The notes under the pieces are model-generated. The model was not told the origin of the DNA. It did not search any database and saw nothing but the letters and a program-made list of their open reading frames with translations. The position numbers and the translations under genes are program-made. Shown in pieces: positions 60,316 to 64,000 of a stretch of 64,000 bases of DNA (position 1 is the first letter of the stretch; each line of letters starts with the position of its first letter). Source of the stretch: Megasphaera stantonii. Its GTDB lineage: Bacteria; Bacillota; Negativicutes; Veillonellales; Megasphaeraceae. The stretch lies in the NCBI RefSeq assembly GCF_003367905.1, contig NZ_CP029462.1:2588761-2652760 (forward strand). Direction: 5' to 3'.

Positions 60316-60981
60316 ATGCAATCTATTTGGTGGCAGGTTTTTGATATATTGGGAACGTCGGCCTTCGCCTTGTCGGGGGCGCTGGTGGCGATTTCCCGGC
60401 GCATGGATTTATTCGGTATTTTTGTCTTGGCGGCTGCGACGGCTGTCGGCGGAGGGATTGTCCGCGACCTGATGCTGGGTCATACGCCGCCGTCGGCGTT
60501 CCGCACGACGCTGTACGTCTGGATTATCGCCCTTTCCATCGTCGCCGTCGTCTTATTTATCCGCTACGTCAACGTGTCGTCTCGCCAGCGTCTGGTTCAT
60601 CAAATGGAATCAGTCTATCTCGTCTGCGACGCCATCGGCCTAGGGTCATTTACTGTCACGGGGACGCTCATGGGATTTTATTACTATCCCCAGTACTGGG
60701 TGCTGAACGTCACCCTCGGCGTGCTGACCGCCGTAGGCGGAGGCGTCGTCCGCGACGTGCTGGCCGGGCAGATACCAGGCGTATTGAAAAAGGAAATTTA
60801 TGCGACGGCGGCCTTGGCCGGGGCGTGCATATTGCTTTCCGTCCACATCTATTGGGGCTTCACTATATACGCCGCGTCGACCTTGAGCTTTGCCTTTACG
60901 GTCTGCCTGCGGCTAGTTGCAGTGCGCCTTCACTGGAACTTGCCCCGCGTGCGCAGGACGACGAAGAGTTCCATTTTTTAA
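60316..60981 (+). CDS. trimeric cation channel-like membrane protein (YicG/UPF0126)
   Basis: 221 residues with seven membrane segments in two homologous halves: GTSAFALSGALVAI...AVGGGIVRDLMLG and GSFTVTGTLMGF...AVGGGVVRDVLAG. This GGG-x-x-RD pattern defines UPF0126, related to prokaryotic TRIC potassium channels. ATG 60316 is preferred (GAGGTG upstream). Confidence 0.88.
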   Translation: MQSIWWQVFDILGTSAFALSGALVAISRRMDLFGIFVLAAATAVGGGIVRDLMLGHTPPSAFRTTLYVWIIALSIVAVVLFIRYVNVSSRQRLVHQMESVYLVCDAIGLGSFTVTGTLMGFYYYPQYWVLNVTLGVLTAVGGGVVRDVLAGQIPGVLKKEIYATAALAGACILLSVHIYWGFTIYAASTLSFAFTVCLRLVAVRLHWNLPRVRRTTKSSIF

Positions 60982-61038
60982 CGGAGTTTGCTATAATCAT
61001 TACAATGATTTCATTATATTTGATAGGAAGTGGTACTT

Positions 61039-62865
61039 TTGAAGGGTTGGCAAAAAGCCGTAGGCGCCGCCGTCTTGTCCATGCTCATGAGCGTCGGGCC
61101 GACGGCGATGGCGCGGACGATTTTATACGTTCCCCAGGATAATCGTCCCGTCGATCTGGCGTATACGGTCAACACGGCGGAAGACGCAGGATATACGATT
61201 CTCACGCCGCCGGAGCAATATTTGTCCGGATCTAATTTCCAGGGCTCGCCAGACCGGCTCCTGCGCTGGGTCAATGAGAACGCCGGCCTGGCCGACGCGA
61301 TGGTCTTATCTATTGATTCTCTGGTATACGGCGGTCTCGTCGATTCGCGGAAGCACAATTTCGACATGGAAACCCTCGTCGGACGGCTGGAAAAGGTGGA
61401 AAACCTGCATAAGCTTCATAAAAACGTGCCTATTTACGCTTTCAGTACGGTCATGCGCAGCCCTTGGGCCGGCGGCAAGGGCGTAGAGCCTGACTATTAC
61501 CTGAAAATGGGAACGGATATGTATCAGCTGGCGTCGCTGCAAGCTAAGATGGACGTAGATAACCTGACGCCCCAGGAGCGAAGCAGCTGGTTTGCCGTCA
61601 TGCGCCGGATTCCTCTGGAATATCTGCAGGACTGGTATAATCGCCGGCAGAAGAACATGATGATCAATTACCGCCTTATTCAGGATGCTAAGAAGGGGAT
61701 TTTCAAATATTACAGCCTGGGCCATGACGATAATTCCGTCAATACCCAGTCGTCCCTCGAATCGAAGTATTTGGAAATGGCCGGCGCCGACGTGCCTAAG
61801 ACGTCCTTCGGCTCTTTCCCCGGCGCAGACCAGCTGGGGCTGCTGCTCATTACGCGGGCAAACAATGATTTTACGAACTATCATCCCAAGGTCACGGTGA
61901 TTTACCCCTTGGGCGGCGGCGAAAAGACCGTGCCGAGCTATGACGGCCAGGCTATCGGCAAGACGATTGCCGCTCATATCGAGGCGATTGGCGGGACGGT
62001 AACCGAAACGGAACGGCCCGATTTACTGCTGGCAGTAAACACGCCCCTTACGTCGTCGACGAGCGAATCGGGGAATTTTGAAAACTTCCCCATCATGCTG
62101 CAGTCGACGCGGGAATTCCTGACGCAGATCGAAACGGCCGTCAAGGCCGGCATTCCCGTCAGCCTCGTCGATATGGCCTTTTCCAACGGCTCGGACAATA
62201 CCCTTGTATACGGCTTGTATCAGGACAAGATGCTGTACCGTTTGGCGGCGTACAACGGCTGGAACACGGCGAGCAATTCCGTCGGCTACGGCTTGTCTCA
62301 GGGCGTCCTGTCGCGGTATATGACGCCGGAAGCGCACCGCGACATGCTGACGACGCAGTATCTGGACAACTGGGCCTATCAGGCCAACGTGCGCGACTAT
62401 ATTTCCCGCATGGACCAGAAGCTGGAAGCCGGTACGGCGAAGCGCTATTACCCGACGGTCATGAGGGAGCTTCAGAGCCTGACGAAGGAGCAGCTCCAAC
62501 GCTATGCCGGCACGTATTTGGGCGTCGACCCGCGGACCGTCGATGTAACCTTGCCGTGGAACCGCTTGTTTGAAGTGTACGTGGATGTCCACGATAAGCC
62601 CGACGTCAATCTGGAATGGCGGGAACGGCAGAAATTGAAGCAGAAAGAGCTGGATCGTCTGGGCAAAGTCCTGAACGACGCCAAGAAGGCCCTGGAGGAC
62701 GCTAAGAAGGCTGCTAAGGGAGGCAAGGTGGACCCGGCCTTGGAAAAACGGCTGAAAGAGGCCGAAGCCGCCGCGAAAGCCGCGTATGAAGCGGAAAAGC
62801 AGGCCCAGGAATTGAACGCTAAGGAAGAAGCAGCTCAGAAAAACCGTACGTGGGCTCCTAAGTAA
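61039..62865 (+). CDS. exported DUF4127 family protein
   Basis: 608 residues. TTG 61039 has AGGAAG 8 bases upstream. Signal peptide (about 1-25, PTAMA). The mature protein begins RTILYVPQDNRPVDLAYT and continues LTPPEQYLSG, AMVLSIDSLVYGGLVDSRKH and STVMRSPWAGG, typical of DUF4127. It ends in an Ala/Lys/Glu-rich coiled coil (about 535-600). Function unknown; the family is thought to act on glycans in the envelope. Confidence 0.87.
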   Translation: MKGWQKAVGAAVLSMLMSVGPTAMARTILYVPQDNRPVDLAYTVNTAEDAGYTILTPPEQYLSGSNFQGSPDRLLRWVNENAGLADAMVLSIDSLVYGGLVDSRKHNFDMETLVGRLEKVENLHKLHKNVPIYAFSTVMRSPWAGGKGVEPDYYLKMGTDMYQLASLQAKMDVDNLTPQERSSWFAVMRRIPLEYLQDWYNRRQKNMMINYRLIQDAKKGIFKYYSLGHDDNSVNTQSSLESKYLEMAGADVPKTSFGSFPGADQLGLLLITRANNDFTNYHPKVTVIYPLGGGEKTVPSYDGQAIGKTIAAHIEAIGGTVTETERPDLLLAVNTPLTSSTSESGNFENFPIMLQSTREFLTQIETAVKAGIPVSLVDMAFSNGSDNTLVYGLYQDKMLYRLAAYNGWNTASNSVGYGLSQGVLSRYMTPEAHRDMLTTQYLDNWAYQANVRDYISRMDQKLEAGTAKRYYPTVMRELQSLTKEQLQRYAGTYLGVDPRTVDVTLPWNRLFEVYVDVHDKPDVNLEWRERQKLKQKELDRLGKVLNDAKKALEDAKKAAKGGKVDPALEKRLKEAEAAAKAAYEAEKQAQELNAKEEAAQKNRTWAPK

Positions 62866-62915
62866 TCGAAAGGGGAAGCGCGGCAAGCCGCATTGTGTCG
62901 ACAATGACATCGTGC

Positions 62916-62970
62916 TGTAACAAAATTGTAACAATTATTAGCTATACTATTCATATACCAAAGGCATTTG
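62916..62970 (+). promoter_or_regulatory. promoter region with two TGTAACA motifs
   Basis: TGTAACA at 62916-62922 and TTGTAACA at 62927-62934, then CTATACTATTCATATACCAAAGG. The same order of elements (TTGTAACA, TATACTAT, CCAAAGG) is found at 56892-56933. Confidence 0.5.
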
Positions 62971-62991
62971 AATAAAGGGAGCTGATATACG

Positions 62992-63399
62992 ATGAAATTA
63001 AAAGATTCGCTGCGCAAAAAGATTATAGCTTCTGTTATGACCGGCATCATGGCCGTCGTCGTAGCTGCGCCGTATTCTATGGTTTCGGCTGCCGATATGA
63101 CCCATGGAAGACTGCCTGTCAAAGCCGTTCAAAAGGACGGGCCTAAGCATGATAACGACATGCGGAAGCCGGGAGACCGGAAAGACGTGCGTAAGGACGT
63201 TCAGAAGGATGTCAAAAAAGACCGCAAGGCCGATAAAAAAGACATAAAGAAAGAAGTAAAGAAGGATGCAAAGAAGCCCGGCGTCATGAAAAAGCAGCCG
63301 CCTAAGAAGGGCGACGTCAGAAACGGCAAGGATAAGGTCAACCACGACCAGAAGGGCCATGGCGACAAAAAAGATGCGCCTCGCCGCGGACGGGCTTAA
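62992..63399 (+). CDS. small exported Lys/Asp-rich protein
   Basis: 135 residues. Signal peptide to about residue 34 (SMVSAA|DM). The rest is very basic and low in complexity: RKDVRKDVQKDVKKDRKADKKD and similar repeats of K-D dipeptides, no Cys. Disordered by appearance. May be a periplasmic or cell-wall binding polyelectrolyte. Upstream elements are shared with the gene at 56968. Function unknown. Confidence 0.7.
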   Translation: MKLKDSLRKKIIASVMTGIMAVVVAAPYSMVSAADMTHGRLPVKAVQKDGPKHDNDMRKPGDRKDVRKDVQKDVKKDRKADKKDIKKEVKKDAKKPGVMKKQPPKKGDVRNGKDKVNHDQKGHGDKKDAPRRGRA

Positions 63400-63484
63400 T
63401 AGGAATCAGATGGGCGACGGGAGAATATACTCCCTGCGCAGTTAAGCATATGAAACCACAGAAAGCGTGAAGGAGCTGAATCAT

Positions 63485-63922
63485 ATGAAAACGACAACAT
63501 GGCGTAAAAAATTGGCATCTTTTGCATTAGTAGGCGCTGCTGCCGCCGTCATGACGGTTATGCCGAACAGCCAGGCTTCGGCTGCCGACATGCGTCCCGG
63601 CCCGCCGCCTCCGCCGCACCGCATCGGTATGGCCGGCCCGGGGTTCCACGGCACCTTTGATTTTTCCCATCGCGTGCAGGCTATGGTACGGGACGGCAAG
63701 ATTACGCAGGACCAGGCCTTTAAGCTGTATGACGAAATGGAACGGTTTGAACGGAAAGGGCAGCGGGATCATCGGCGGTTTATGCATAAACTTCCCGAAA
63801 GGACGGGAATTTCTGAAGATACGCTGAAGGAATTGTTCGCGCCGCCACAGAGAGATCAGAAGTTTAAAGACGGCAAAAAGCATCGTCCGGCGCCTCCTCA
63901 TCGCCGCGGCGACCGCCGATAA
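63485..63922 (+). CDS. small exported protein with Pro/His-rich ends
   Basis: 145 residues from ATG 63485, 10 bases after AAGGAG. Signal peptide to about residue 34 (ASAADM, the same cleavage region as the preceding gene). Mature part: RPGPPPPPHRIG, a helical middle (SHRVQAMVRDGKITQDQAFKLYDEMERFERK) that resembles Spy/CpxP-like or DUF2680-type helices (a short K-I-T-x-x-Q-A motif), and a basic His/Pro tail. A periplasmic stress or chaperone role is possible, not shown. Confidence 0.65.
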   Translation: MKTTTWRKKLASFALVGAAAAVMTVMPNSQASAADMRPGPPPPPHRIGMAGPGFHGTFDFSHRVQAMVRDGKITQDQAFKLYDEMERFERKGQRDHRRFMHKLPERTGISEDTLKELFAPPQRDQKFKDGKKHRPAPPHRRGDRR

Positions 63923-64000
63923 CTCTTCATTGCTATGGAGAGTCGGAACGACGGCTCCGAGCCATTGGCAATACAGCCGTAATGCGGTATAATACTGCCT
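63923..64000. other. 3' edge of window, nothing recognised
   Basis: Contains GGTATAAT near 63987, possibly the promoter of a gene beyond the window. Confidence 0.3.

Overview
The window reads as a chromosomal segment of a diderm Firmicute of the class Negativicutes, most like Megasphaera or a close relative in the Veillonellales. Firmicute traits are a PolC-type replicative polymerase, ribosomal protein L27 with a cleavable N-terminal extension next to the protease gene prp, and GatCAB. Outer-membrane traits are a beta-barrel protein ending in Phe, a giant YadA-type trimeric autotransporter, and an SLH domain. Genus assignment is inference.

Layout. 1-12.9 kb holds housekeeping genes: a DUF805 fragment, an outer-membrane barrel, two paralogous small exported proteins, trmK-nif3-thiE, RNase P RNA, lysC, acpS-nnrE/D, a secreted metallo-beta-lactamase protein with DUF3006, a cell-wall amidase, and rplU-prp-rpmA behind an L21 leader. 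13.3-19.8 kb is a complete type II-C CRISPR locus: tracrRNA, cas9, cas1, a cas2 broken by an IS30-family element, and an array of 10 repeats and 9 spacers. 20.0-39.2 kb holds gatCAB, a GNAT protein, a purine permease divergent from a doubly frameshifted adenine deaminase gene, a DUF1848 gene, purC, comEA-comEC-holA-vanW, a polC whose product lacks the exonuclease insert, and yerC. 39.4-40.85 kb holds a second, apparently identical IS30 copy in the opposite orientation. 41.0-48.3 kb is an adhesin operon: a leader ORF with an 11-G tract, an intrinsic terminator, a zinc-ribbon gene, and a 2202-residue trimeric autotransporter with a C-terminal SLH domain. 48.4-64 kb holds a sigma-like factor, tRNA-Ser(CGA), a RelB/YoeB-type toxin-antitoxin pair, an MBL hydrolase, a gluconate operon (kinase, 6-phosphogluconate dehydrogenase, GntP, RpiR regulator), RNase G, a SIMPL protein, tadA, a TRIC/YicG-type channel, a DUF4127 protein, and three small, highly charged or low-complexity exported proteins.

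The most interesting signal is the adhesin leader. A well-started short ORF carries 11 consecutive G's. In one of the three possible phases (10 or 13 G's) it would read through the terminator hairpin and end in an ATGA overlap with the zinc-ribbon gene, which itself ends in an ATGA overlap with the adhesin. This suggests a phase-variable, ribosome-controlled attenuator.

The second is the CRISPR locus. Removing the IS with a 2-bp GG duplication restores a normal 107-residue Cas2. The repeats end in a consensus -10 box on the crRNA strand, and the Cas9 C-terminal domain has a markedly different base composition from the rest of the gene.
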